This document shows positions 6,375-13,721 of a DNA stretch of 14,275 nt, piece by piece. Position numbers and translations under genes: made by a program. Under the pieces are notes generated by a model. That model saw nothing but the letters and a program-made list of their open reading frames with translations, was not told the DNA's origin and did not search any database. The DNA comes from Actinomycetota bacterium (lineage in GTDB: Bacteria; Actinomycetota; Humimicrobiia; Humimicrobiales; Humimicrobiaceae), in NCBI GenBank assembly GCA_028696435.1, contig JAQVHC010000025.1, positions 1-14,275 on the forward strand. Direction: 5' to 3'. Numbering within the stretch: the first letter of the stretch is position 1; every line of letters starts with the position of its first letter.

Positions 6375-6680
6375 AATACCCCTCCGGTCTATTTTTAAAT
6401 TCTAAATATTATTTTTCAAAGTATGATACCAGTAAAGATATTTTCTTACAATACAGGCCGGACCTGTGCCCTGTCCCGTCTACTCTAACCCTATCCAATC
6501 TACTCTATCTATTCTGCCTGATCCCACCCCCGCCCCGTCTATTTGTCTAAATCTAAGTTATACCAGGCCCGGGTAGTATTAATAAGAAATTATAATTATA
6601 AATAAGTAATAAAAACCTGAAAAATTATTCCGTTTAAAATATTATTCGTTTAAAATATTATTCCGTTTAAATTTAATGAA
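6375..6680 (-). other. Repeat-rich spacer between GT4 and RmlC-like genes, with a G-rich tract
   Basis: No gene seen. Apart from the SD of the RmlC-like gene at its left end and the tandem repeat at its right end, it holds a minus-strand purine-rich tract (about 6540-6465). This tract contains GGGGCGGGGGTGGG (6536-6523), then degenerate TAGA/GGATAG steps and GACGGGACAGGG. A small hairpin, ACAGG-CCGGA-CCTGT, lies at about 6452-6466. The G clusters stand out in this AT-rich region and could fold, but no known riboswitch or RNA was recognised. Confidence 0.4.
6624..6673. repeat. Three tandem copies of a 16-17 base AT-rich unit
   Basis: ATTATTCCGTTTAAAAT (6624-6640), ATTATTCGTTTAAAAT (6641-6656) and ATTATTCCGTTTAAATT (6657-6673), head to tail. 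The array lies immediately after the GT4 stop codon, in its 3' untranslated region. Confidence 0.85.
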
Positions 6681-7910
6681 TCAGGATTGTCTTTCCCGGT
6701 TTTCTTTCCTGGAAACCAGCATCTCAAAAGCTGAAACTGTATCTTTTATGCTATTATTCCATGAAAATACTTCCTCTACTCTCTTTTTATTTAATTCTCC
6801 AAGCTTTTTTGCCCTGGCAGGATTATCAATTGCCCATATTATTTTAGCCGCAAGGTTTTCTACTTTGTTATCTGCAGCATAAATGCCACCCTCTCCCAGA
6901 AATCTCCTGTTATTTTTCCCCTCAAAGCATACTACCGGCAGACCTGCACCCATATAATTTATAACCTTGCCACTCGCCTCTCCTGCCCTGTCAACTTTTG
7001 GCTCAACTGCTATGTCACTAATAAGCAGATAATCAGGAAGTTTGAAATAATCTACCATGCCAGTAAAGTGGACATTTTTTTCTACACCCAGTTCTTTTAC
7101 CTTTGCAGCTACCTCTTCAACAGGATACCCGACTATTAGAAAATGGGTATTTCCCCTTTCTTCCAGTACCAGTGGAATAGCCGATACGAGATTCCATATT
7201 CCTTTGGCAGCAAGGAGCGCCCCTGTAAAAATTACAAGAGGAGCATCATCCGGTATCCCCAGTTCTTTTCTGAGATTTTTTTTGGGAGGCTGGTTAAAAA
7301 AATCTGTGTGGACACCATCTATTACAACTCTTACCTTATCAGGACTTACATTAAATTTGTTTTTTATAATGTCTCCATTTGATACTGAACTGCATATAAA
7401 GAAGTCAGGCATCTTACAGATAAATTTTTCCAGTGTATGGAAAAACCATCTTATCACTTTTCCGCCCTTTATCCAGTTAAAGGTATCAAGCTCTGCGGTA
7501 AGGCTGCCCTGGACATCAAAAACAAGAGGAACTTTCCCAAATGTCAAAAGATATTTTATCAGACCTCCAACAAATGCTCCTTCATGAAGATGGCCATATA
7601 TGATATCAGGTTTTTCTTTTATATATACCGCTGCCGCTTTAAAGAACAGAATTATATCAATATAAAATTTGTGTATTGAAGGTCCGGCTTCCAGTTTCTT
7701 ATACCACGGGATATTTATTATTCTTCTTATATCAAGGCCTTCAAGGTCCCGGCCATTGTGGTATGTTACAATAATGTTTTCATAACCGTGATTTGCCAGT
7801 GCTTTCATTTCGCCAAGGATTCTCATGTGGCAGCCCCTGTCAGCAAAGAATGGGGTGGGGACTATATTTAAAACCTTTAAATTTTTTCGTTTTTTTGTTT
7901 CTTTAGCCAA
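6681..7910 (-). CDS. Family 4 glycosyltransferase (GT-B fold)
   Basis: Probably transfers a sugar from an NDP-sugar onto a lipid-linked or surface glycan acceptor at the inner face of the membrane. The 409 residues show the GT-B layout: an N-terminal Rossmann-like half (about 11-200, KVLNIVPTPFFADRG), and a C-terminal donor-binding half (about 210-395) with IFTGALLAAKGIWNL (227-241), a GMVDY strand (284-288) and the retaining-enzyme EX7E motif Glu303/Glu311, followed by SGKVINYMGAGLPVV (313-327). Donor and acceptor cannot be read from sequence. The start is TTG (7910-7908), with no SD and a stop four codons upstream (TAA CTG AAT AAA TTG), so CTG or a leaderless start are alternatives. It lies between the GalE-like and RmlC-like genes, which suggests a shared glycan. 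Confidence 0.88.
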   Translation of the reverse strand: MAKETKKRKNLKVLNIVPTPFFADRGCHMRILGEMKALANHGYENIIVTYHNGRDLEGLDIRRIINIPWYKKLEAGPSIHKFYIDIILFFKAAAVYIKEKPDIIYGHLHEGAFVGGLIKYLLTFGKVPLVFDVQGSLTAELDTFNWIKGGKVIRWFFHTLEKFICKMPDFFICSSVSNGDIIKNKFNVSPDKVRVVIDGVHTDFFNQPPKKNLRKELGIPDDAPLVIFTGALLAAKGIWNLVSAIPLVLEERGNTHFLIVGYPVEEVAAKVKELGVEKNVHFTGMVDYFKLPDYLLISDIAVEPKVDRAGEASGKVINYMGAGLPVVCFEGKNNRRFLGEGGIYAADNKVENLAAKIIWAIDNPARAKKLGELNKKRVEEVFSWNNSIKDTVSAFEMLVSRKENRERQS

Positions 7911-8066
7911 TTTATTCAGTTAACTTATTTATATTATTATTCTTATTCCCCTTATTAATTTTACTTCGCATAGCTTATTTATCTATGCCAATCTTCTAGT
8001 TATGTAGCCTGGCAAATCTCACCAGTATCTTTTAACGTTATGCATATTTTGAATTATCTGCATTAA

Positions 8067-8125
8067 CCATGATATATCTTATATGTATCTTATCCATAAT
8101 ATATCTTATCCATGATATATCAAAT
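8067..8125. repeat. Tandem array of a 16-base unit
   Basis: CCATGATATATCTTAT (8067-8082), a truncated ATGTATCTTAT (8083-8093), CCATAATATATCTTAT (8094-8109) and CCATGATATATCAAAT (8110-8125). The first and last units contain the palindrome GATATATC. The array lies about 160-215 bases upstream of the GT4 start. Confidence 0.75.
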
Positions 8126-8168
8126 CTTCTTACTTCCAGCGCACTCTGCAGACTTTAATGAATTAGAC

Positions 8169-8193
8169 TTCAATGCATTATACCAGCATTGAA
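8169..8193. repeat. Perfect 8-base inverted repeat with a 9-base loop
   Basis: TTCAATGC, loop ATTATACCA, GCATTGAA. On the plus strand an AT tract with a run of five T follows shortly after. It could be an operator for the GT4 gene or a weak hairpin; the plus-strand orientation does not suit termination of the neighbouring minus-strand genes. Confidence 0.5.
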
Positions 8194-8375
8194 AATATAT
8201 TTTTAGAAGAAATATCCAGGAAAATTTAAAGCTTTTCTATCCAGGAATAATTATTTATCTATCAATTTTTATCAATTTTTATCCCATATTTTTTATTTTT
8301 TAAGGTAAAAATACTGGTTATTTATAAACACCACTAATAAATAGCTTATATTTTTTATATAAAGATAAAAAAGAC

Positions 8376-9296
8376 TTAATGATTTTTAAACCAGTCATAG
8401 GTCAATCTAAGCCCTTTTTCTATTGATACTTCCGGATGCCAGCCCAGCACCTCTCTTGCCAGCCTGTAAGAAAGCTGGCTTCTTCTCTGCTCACCTTCTT
8501 TTGCGGGCCCGTGAACTTTCTCTATGTCATCCTTTCCTGATATCTGCTTTAAAAGCTTGAATAGTTCTATAACACTGGTTTCTTTACAGGTTCCTATATT
8601 TACCGGCCCTACAAAAGTGCTTTCAATAGCCTTTATATTTGCATCCACTGCGTCCCCCACATAAACGTAATCTCTTGTCTGGAGTCCATCTCCGTTAATT
8701 ATAGGATTTTTACCTTCAAGTATTCTGCGGCAAAATATTGCCACTACTCCTGCTTCCCCGTAGGGGTCCTGCCTCGGCCCATATATATTAGCATAACGCA
8801 GGGAAATATACTCAAGACCAAATGTTTTATAGAAATAATAGAGATAATTTTCAGTGGCTAATTTTGCAACGCCATACGGGCATACTGGATTTTTGGGGTG
8901 ATTTTCATCTGCAGGGAAATATTCCTGTTCACCATATACAGTTCCCCCTGAAGAGGCAAAGATTATTTTTTTTATCTTTGTTTCGTTGCATGCGTTTATT
9001 ACATTAAGCCCGCCCATTATATTTATATCCGCGTCCATTAAAGGGTTTTCAACCGAGACTCTTACGCTTAACTGGGCTGCATTATGAATTACAATATCCG
9101 GTTTTTCAGCCTGGAATATATCATATATTTTCTTATCCCTGATATCACACTTATAAAATTTAGCTTTCTCAGGGATATTTTCCTCTTTCCCATTAGAGAG
9201 GTCATCTACTATTACCACATCGTAATTTTTGTCCAGCAGCCCATCAGCCACGTTAGAACCGATAAATCCTGCTCCCCCGGTTATAAGTACCTTCAA
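8376..9296 (-). CDS. NAD-dependent NDP-sugar 4-epimerase, GalE-like extended SDR
   Basis: Probably interconverts UDP-glucose/UDP-galactose or their N-acetyl forms to supply the glycosyltransferase; cytoplasmic. The 306 residues carry GGAGFIG (7-13), an acidic end of strand 2 (Asp31-Asp32, typical for NAD), HNAAQLSVRVSVENP (71-85), SSGGTVYG (115-122), catalytic Tyr141 and Lys145 (YGVAK), RYANIYGPRQDP (168-178) and NGDGLQTRDYVYVGD (201-215). These fit the short GalE-type epimerases. Length and motifs do not distinguish UDP-Glc from UDP-GlcNAc or uronate epimerases, so no symbol is given. The start is TTG (9296-9294), with a strong AAGGAGGG SD (9310-9303) six bases upstream and the Rossmann strand starting at residue 2. 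Confidence 0.88.
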   Translation of the reverse strand: MKVLITGGAGFIGSNVADGLLDKNYDVVIVDDLSNGKEENIPEKAKFYKCDIRDKKIYDIFQAEKPDIVIHNAAQLSVRVSVENPLMDADINIMGGLNVINACNETKIKKIIFASSGGTVYGEQEYFPADENHPKNPVCPYGVAKLATENYLYYFYKTFGLEYISLRYANIYGPRQDPYGEAGVVAIFCRRILEGKNPIINGDGLQTRDYVYVGDAVDANIKAIESTFVGPVNIGTCKETSVIELFKLLKQISGKDDIEKVHGPAKEGEQRRSQLSYRLAREVLGWHPEVSIEKGLRLTYDWFKNH

Positions 9297-9471
9297 ATTA
9301 AACCCTCCTTACCTTGTAGTTTTATTATCTAATAATCTTAGCTTAAATAATCGCAAATAATCTTGATTGCAAATACAGCCCGTGTAACCACAGTCCTGAA
9401 TACCTCAATACCCCCATGAAATTTTATCTTCATAAACTGTTTAAACCTGTGCAAAATATTAATAAATCATA

Positions 9472-10461
9472 TTATTCCTCTTCTATGAAATCTTTATTTC
9501 TTATGGCTGGAATTGAAAGGTCCACATTACCATACACCTTGATCCTTATTCCTTCTATATAAAATATAACACCTTCTATATCAGGAATTTCAGTAAGTGT
9601 ATTTACTATAGAATAAATAACATATTCATCCAGTATACTTGTATCAAGGCTATTTTCAAGAAATTCCTGTGAGAAATCGACTTTTGCTATATTTTCGTTT
9701 ACCTCCACTCTGAGCAATTTTGTTCCGGCGGGTATCACAGAGAAGTGATGGGGTTTTATAGGACCTTTAAGAAGCTCCAGAATAGCATTCTGTGCAGCAA
9801 TAGCAGGACTTCCTGCATTTATTGTTCTCTTCTCAGAAGCCAGCTTCTTTTCCTCACCCAGAGCTGAAAAATAAAAATTGATATTAAGGCTCGAAGGATA
9901 AGTATTTTCTTCCTTATCGTTATTTTCGCTGCGGGTAATAAAATTTATAATCTTCTGCCAGAAAGATGGGCTTCCGCTGGTGCCACCGGCATTATCTTCA
10001 TTTTCACCATTACTATTTTCTTTTTTGCTATCATTTTCGTCTGGATTAGTAATATTAATATTACTTCCGGTATCAATTTCGCTTCCAGTTTTACCTTCAT
10101 CTTCGCTTCCACCTTCACCCTGACCAATATTCTCACCGGTAATTTTTAAGGATTCTTCATTTTCAGTAACTGCTGTCTGGGCTTTGCCATCTTCTGTTCT
10201 GCCTTCGCTCTCTTCTGAACTGGTTATAATCTTATCAGTATCTTCACCATTTCCACTGCCTTCACTATCTCCACTATCTCTCTGCACAGAGGACACAGAG
10301 GAAATTTTTTCTTTTAAAAAACCAGGATTGTCAATGCTATAAAAAATAAAAAAACCAATAACAAATACCAGGGCCAAAATCAGAGTAAACTTAAGAATCG
10401 GGCTAATCCCTCTTCTTTTATTGGACTGCCTGTATTTAGGATTTGAATTTCTAGAATTCAT
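9472..10461 (-). CDS. Transmembrane-anchored GerMN-domain protein
   Basis: A 329-residue protein with a basic cytoplasmic N-terminus, one transmembrane helix (about 22-42), a long acidic Glu/Gly/Ser/Asn linker (about 50-188, low complexity, with a short hydrophobic FWQKIINFI patch at 167-175) and a C-terminal GerMN domain (about 190-315). The domain shares IYSIVNTLTE and the following P-(E/D)-I with the GerMN lipoprotein at 1114-1785, as well as the AKVD(L/F)S(Q/E)EF strand, so the two are paralogues. The topology places GerMN outside the membrane, near the wall. No catalytic residues are known for the domain. It lies between the phosphoesterase and GalE-like genes. The ATG has no SD, but a TATAAT box lies just upstream, so the transcript may be nearly leaderless. 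Confidence 0.85.
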   Translation of the reverse strand: MNSRNSNPKYRQSNKRRGISPILKFTLILALVFVIGFFIFYSIDNPGFLKEKISSVSSVQRDSGDSEGSGNGEDTDKIITSSEESEGRTEDGKAQTAVTENEESLKITGENIGQGEGGSEDEGKTGSEIDTGSNINITNPDENDSKKENSNGENEDNAGGTSGSPSFWQKIINFITRSENNDKEENTYPSSLNINFYFSALGEEKKLASEKRTINAGSPAIAAQNAILELLKGPIKPHHFSVIPAGTKLLRVEVNENIAKVDFSQEFLENSLDTSILDEYVIYSIVNTLTEIPDIEGVIFYIEGIRIKVYGNVDLSIPAIRNKDFIEEE

Positions 10462-10475
10462 AAAGATAATATATT

Positions 10476-10493
10476 ATTATAAACCTTAAAGGT
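10476..10493 (-). promoter_or_regulatory. -10 TATAAT and an 11-base palindrome before the second GerMN gene
   Basis: Minus-strand TATAAT (10481-10476) ends 14 bases before the ATG, predicting a leader of about eight bases, which agrees with the missing SD. The palindrome ACCTTTAAGGT (10493-10483) overlaps the upstream edge of the box. No good -35 was found. Confidence 0.35.
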
Positions 10494-10672
10494 AAAGCAC
10501 GATTAATTAAGATAAAATTTAGATAATCTAACCTGCGGTCCGGGTTGTCCTCTGGTAAGCTGCCTGCAGGATTTAATTTTAACTTTTCTAATCAACTTTA
10601 TATACGCTGCAAGACTGCAATAAACGCAATAAATCATATCGCCAGATTTCATCTCTAATAATTTAACCAACT

Positions 10673-11965
10673 CTATATATATTTATATATATTTATAAGA
10701 CTTGCTTCTGGCTGGCAATAAAACCTGAATGGAGAGTATTTCCCTTCCCCAAGTCCTCTCGTTACATAGAGAACTGTATTCTCAAAATAAAAAAGGCCTG
10801 ATGCAAATTTAGTTTTTAATTTGCACCCTGAAATTACTGCCCCTATAAAGGGAAGTCTTACCTGTCCCCCGTGGGTGTGACCGCAAAATATAATGTCAGT
10901 ATTTCTTTTTGCCAGACTTATTATTGAATTATTATCAGGGGTATGAATAAGCGCTATGCGCAACTTTCCTTTCTCATTTAAAGTATGGACTTTTTTCTCG
11001 TTTAGTTTAAATACATCCCTGTAAGCTATCGCGTAAGCTGCTTTATCCTGCAAATGGAGGTCTTTAAAATTATTATTTACAGATGTGGAGGAAGAATTAT
11101 TTCGCGTGGAAAATGCTTTGTTGATGTCCATTTTATTTATTACAGGGTCACCAAGCCCTATAATCTCTATGCCATTAATTCCGCTATTACTTTTATCATT
11201 ATCCATTTCAAATAATCTCTTTTCATTTATTAAAATCTCAATACCGATTTCATTTAACCTTTTAGCCAGATACGAAATATCATTTTCCTTCTTATACTCT
11301 CTTTTTCTTTTAAACATATTTTTTACAAATTCAATAAATGCCTTGTCATAATGGTCATGCACACCCAGAACTGCATATTTACCATGTTTTGCCTTCAGAT
11401 GTGAAAGCATATCTATTAAGTTATCTATGCTGCCACTCCTTCCACCGCCGAGAAGGTCACCTGTTATAAATATAAAATCAGGTTCCAGCCGGGACAGACT
11501 TTTTACAAATTCAGATAATTTCCTGCCTTTATAATTTTTCCTTAAATGAAAATCAGACAGGTGAAGGATAGTAAGCAAAGGCTCGTCTGCTACGCCTGCA
11601 GCAGGTTCGTCTTGAGACCTGCCCTGCCTGTAATCACTTTTATCACTTTTCTGCCCACAATCATCACCATGCCAGTCATTACTACTACTCTGACCGTAAT
11701 TATCGTCATGCCAGTCATCACTGACCTGCCCATCATCTGCGCACCTCACACTATCCACACTATCTCTGCAGGACCTGCCATACTGACACTCCGCGTTATC
11801 TACACCCCGCCCGCCATCTTCGCCTTTACTGCCATCACTGTTATCAGTGATATAAATATTTACTTCTGACAGTTTGAAATTGGTTACCTCGTACACAAAT
11901 GAATAAAAAATTAGCAGTATGATCAGAATAGCAATTATAGTGCATAATAAAATAATCCAGAGCAC
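10673..11965 (-). CDS. Membrane-anchored metallophosphoesterase with a low-complexity insertion
   Basis: A calcineurin-like, probably two-metal phosphoesterase of the YkuE/YaeI type, some of which act on lipid A precursors or other lipid-linked phosphates; the substrate here is unknown. The 430 residues start with one transmembrane helix (about 3-24). The catalytic blocks are in order: LSDFH (136-140), GDLL (169-172), GVHD (201-204), IHTPD (340-344) and CGHTHGGQ (361-368). Two things are odd. Block three reads GVHD instead of GNHD (codon GTG), so the Asn metal ligand is missing. Residues about 41-126 are a hydrophilic, repetitive Asp/Ser/Gly insertion with four Cys (60, 66, 75, 103), just before the first catalytic strand. 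A second Asn/Ser-rich stretch lies at about 278-305. The start is GTG (11965-11963), with GAGGAG five bases upstream. The fold is firm; activity is uncertain. Confidence 0.85.
   Translation of the reverse strand: MLWIILLCTIIAILIILLIFYSFVYEVTNFKLSEVNIYITDNSDGSKGEDGGRGVDNAECQYGRSCRDSVDSVRCADDGQVSDDWHDDNYGQSSSNDWHGDDCGQKSDKSDYRQGRSQDEPAAGVADEPLLTILHLSDFHLRKNYKGRKLSEFVKSLSRLEPDFIFITGDLLGGGRSGSIDNLIDMLSHLKAKHGKYAVLGVHDHYDKAFIEFVKNMFKRKREYKKENDISYLAKRLNEIGIEILINEKRLFEMDNDKSNSGINGIEIIGLGDPVINKMDINKAFSTRNNSSSTSVNNNFKDLHLQDKAAYAIAYRDVFKLNEKKVHTLNEKGKLRIALIHTPDNNSIISLAKRNTDIIFCGHTHGGQVRLPFIGAVISGCKLKTKFASGLFYFENTVLYVTRGLGEGKYSPFRFYCQPEASLINIYKYI
11658..11735 (-). repeat. 39-base (13-residue) duplicated unit inside the phosphoesterase insertion
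   Basis: Two adjacent units of period 39 encode SDDWHDDNYGQS and SNDWHGDDCGQK. The plus-strand core GCCAGTCAT occurs at 11671 and again at 11710. It lies within the low-complexity insertion (residues about 82-107) and has kept the frame. Confidence 0.7.
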
Positions 11966-12041
11966 TTTTTCTCCTCAAATCCTCATATTAAGACTTATAA
12001 GATAATTATAAGATAATAACACAAATTCTACATAATTTAAC

Positions 12042-12202
12042 TTTATTACACTACAGCTATACATAATATTAACTTAGAATTTTAAGCCTTACTTCTACTG
12101 GATATAAGAACTCTGCGGCCGGCTATGCATAATAATATTAACTCATAAAATCAAATTGAGATTCTCTCTATTTTATTATTCTACAGCTATACATAATATT
12201 AA
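12042..12202. repeat. Direct repeats of about 31 bases, 130 bases apart, plus a partial copy
   Basis: Copies at 12042-12072 and 12172-12202 share CTACAGCTATACATAATATT and differ at only two positions over 31. A partial third copy (GCTATGCATAATAATATTAACT, split by a three-base insertion) begins at 12122. The GCTAT cores lie at 12056, 12122 and 12186, that is 66 and 64 bases apart. Confidence 0.75.
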
Positions 12203-12333
12203 TCCTATATTAACCTTATAAAACCCTATAGCTCTTTATATACTCATCATATACGCATCATCTCTATATTAAAGCACGGTGCAAAGTCAGTATGCCTGTT
12301 ATATTAAAAAATTGATAAAAAAATTTCTTTATA

Positions 12334-12361
12334 TTAGCATTATCATATTATTTTTTATAAT
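12334..12361 (+). promoter_or_regulatory. Weak candidate promoter for the NmrA-like gene
   Basis: TATAAT at 12356-12361 is a perfect -10. TTAGCA (12334-12339) at a 16-base spacing is a weak -35. The start would be near 12368, about 50 bases before the preferred start codon. Confidence 0.35.
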
Positions 12362-12418
12362 AACTGTATTTATTATTAGCATACTCCTATTGTTAAAATG
12401 AAGGCAAAAGGACAGGAA

Positions 12419-13309
12419 ATGGTTTTACTTATAGGCGCCACAGGTTTTCTGGGGCCACATGTAGTGGAAAAATTATTACAAAATAACTATAGCGTTACCT
12501 GCCTGGTAAGAAAATCCAGCGATGCGTCAAGAATTTCAAAACTGGAAGAGACAGCAAAAAAAGCAGGTAAAAAAATCTCGCTTGCAACCGGTGATCTCGA
12601 GGATACTGATTCAACAATTCCTTTACTGGAAAAAGTAGATATTGCTGTTTACATGGTAGACCTTGAGCTTACAGAGCTTCTGGAAAATTTCCTTTATGCA
12701 GCCAGACGTGCAGGATTAAAAAGAGCTGTTTTTATAAGTTCTACAACTGTTCTGGTTCCTCTTAAGAGTACAGTAAAAGAGCAAAAATTAAAGTCCGAAG
12801 AATTAATAAAAAATTCAGGACTCTGTTATACAATCTTAAGGCCTTCAATGATTTATGGCTCTGCGGATGATAATAATTTTTCAAGAATGATTGAATTTAT
12901 AAAAAAAAGAGGTTTCTTTGTAACTTTTGGAAAAGGGAATAATTTAATCCAGCCCGTATATATTGAAGATGTAGCAGAAGCTATTTTATCAGTCCTTAAC
13001 AATAGTAAAACTTACAATAAGATTTATAATATTGCAGGCAAAGAGCCCATTGAATATAACAGGATGCTGGAAATTGTTAGAAATAAATTAAAAAAGCGCT
13101 TTATTGTAATAAGAGTGCCCATTCGACCGGCAAAATTTTTGATTTCTATTTATGCAGCTATTTCTAAAAATCCCTCCCTGACACCGGGCCAGATTGAAAG
13201 AATGAGTGTGGACAAAGCATATTCTTATGAAGAAGCTGCCCGTGATTTTAACTTCTCCCCTTTAAGTTTTGAGGAAGGCATAGAAAAACTGATAAAGGAA
13301 CTTGATTAA
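12419..13309 (+). CDS. Atypical SDR, NmrA-like NAD(P)-binding protein
   Basis: A Rossmann-fold protein of 296 residues that probably binds NAD(P)H; whether it is a reductase or a sensor is unknown. It begins MVLLIGATGFLGPHVVEKLL (1-20), with the GATGFLG dinucleotide motif (6-12), then LVRKSSD (29-35), TGDLED (57-62), FISSTTV (105-111), LRPSMIYG (140-147) and QPVYIEDVAEAI (173-184). The usual SDR YxxxK pair is incomplete: the Tyr is absent where KEQKLKSEEL aligns, which is typical of the NmrA/SDR_a5-type atypical families. I prefer the ATG at 12419 because AAAAGGA (12406-12412) lies six bases upstream and the first strand starts there. The ATG at 12398 would add seven residues and has no SD. 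It is the only plus-strand gene outside the toxin-antitoxin pair and looks unlinked to the glycan genes. Confidence 0.8.
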   Translation: MVLLIGATGFLGPHVVEKLLQNNYSVTCLVRKSSDASRISKLEETAKKAGKKISLATGDLEDTDSTIPLLEKVDIAVYMVDLELTELLENFLYAARRAGLKRAVFISSTTVLVPLKSTVKEQKLKSEELIKNSGLCYTILRPSMIYGSADDNNFSRMIEFIKKRGFFVTFGKGNNLIQPVYIEDVAEAILSVLNNSKTYNKIYNIAGKEPIEYNRMLEIVRNKLKKRFIVIRVPIRPAKFLISIYAAISKNPSLTPGQIERMSVDKAYSYEEAARDFNFSPLSFEEGIEKLIKELD

Positions 13310-13721
13310 CTCCGGCATTGATTAAATCTTATACTATATCTTTCGAATATACCTTTTGAATTTTTAAAGCACATAGTAAATAGATCAGAGTTTTTAATCA
13401 AAATAAGGATTTTAAGGATTTCCATTCACTCAGTGAAATATACTACAAAAAAAGAATTTCCGTGATCAATACCTGGATCAATACCGGTATTCATGAAATA
13501 TTTACTCAGACATCATGAGTGTGAATGCTTACTAATCCAGGACTGCTACAGCAAACATTTTTGAAGCTGATTTTTTCATACTTACTGGGTATATTTGAAA
13601 TACATTTTTGTTTACTATTCTATTAATAATATCTTTAATGATATCGCATTCTATTATAATATATAGTGTTATAAATAACTGCGTTTAGAGCTATAATATT
13701 TCCATCTAAAATAAATGGGAT
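13310..13721. other. AT-rich spacer with small palindromes, no gene
   Basis: 412 bases between the convergent NmrA-like gene and the right-edge gene. No coding frame of note was seen. It contains the palindrome TTCACT-C-AGTGAA (13425-13437) and the repeat/palindrome cluster at 13464-13491. ACTCA and TGAGT arms lie at about 13504-13520. No clear U-tailed terminator was found. Confidence 0.45.
13464..13491. repeat. Tandem 12-base repeat running into a perfect palindrome
   Basis: GATCAATACCTG (13464-13475) is followed directly by GATCAATACCGG (13476-13487). The second copy overlaps a perfect 12-base palindrome, AATACCGGTATT (13480-13491). It could be a protein-binding site, but no adjacent promoter supports this. 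Confidence 0.6.

Larger units (their letters stand above)
7911..8375. other. AT-rich spacer with repeats and a hairpin, no gene
   Basis: This 465-base gap between the GalE-like and GT4 genes encodes no recognisable protein on either strand. It contains a 16-base tandem repeat array (8067-8125), a perfect inverted repeat (8169-8193) and a short TATCAATTTT direct duplication near 8257-8278. The GT4 promoter should lie here, but no convincing -35/-10 pair was found. Confidence 0.5.
11966..12418. other. Divergent intergenic region with repeats and a probable promoter
   Basis: About 450 bases between the divergently transcribed phosphoesterase and NmrA-like genes. No gene is seen. Contents: the SD of the phosphoesterase gene (about 11971-11976), a 31-base direct repeat pair with a third partial copy (12042-12202), a tandem 11-base duplication ATATAC(T/G)CATC (12238-12259), and a candidate plus-strand promoter (12334-12361). 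Confidence 0.5.

Noticed and set aside
7057..7587. Plus-strand open frame of 176 codons
   Set aside because: It lies antisense within the GT4 gene, whose EX7E and donor-site motifs prove the minus frame; the plus frame has no SD or recognisable domain.
8321..8356. Terminator after the GalE-like gene
   Set aside because: A 9-pair AU stem can be drawn near 8321-8351, but it has a GU pair, few GC pairs and no U tract in the minus direction.
10530..10580. Structured RNA or riboswitch in the spacer after the phosphoesterase
   Set aside because: CCTGC/GCAGG arms flank a GC-richer stretch, but the pairing is short and no known riboswitch core was recognised.
11546..11869. Hydrophobic plus-strand frame that looks like a membrane protein
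   Set aside because: It is the complement of the Asp/Ser-rich phosphoesterase insertion; GAC/GAT codons read backwards give Val/Ile, so the hydrophobicity is an artefact.
12042..12202. CRISPR-like array
   Set aside because: There are only two near-identical copies plus one partial copy, the spacing sequences are AT-rich spacer DNA, and no cas gene is present.
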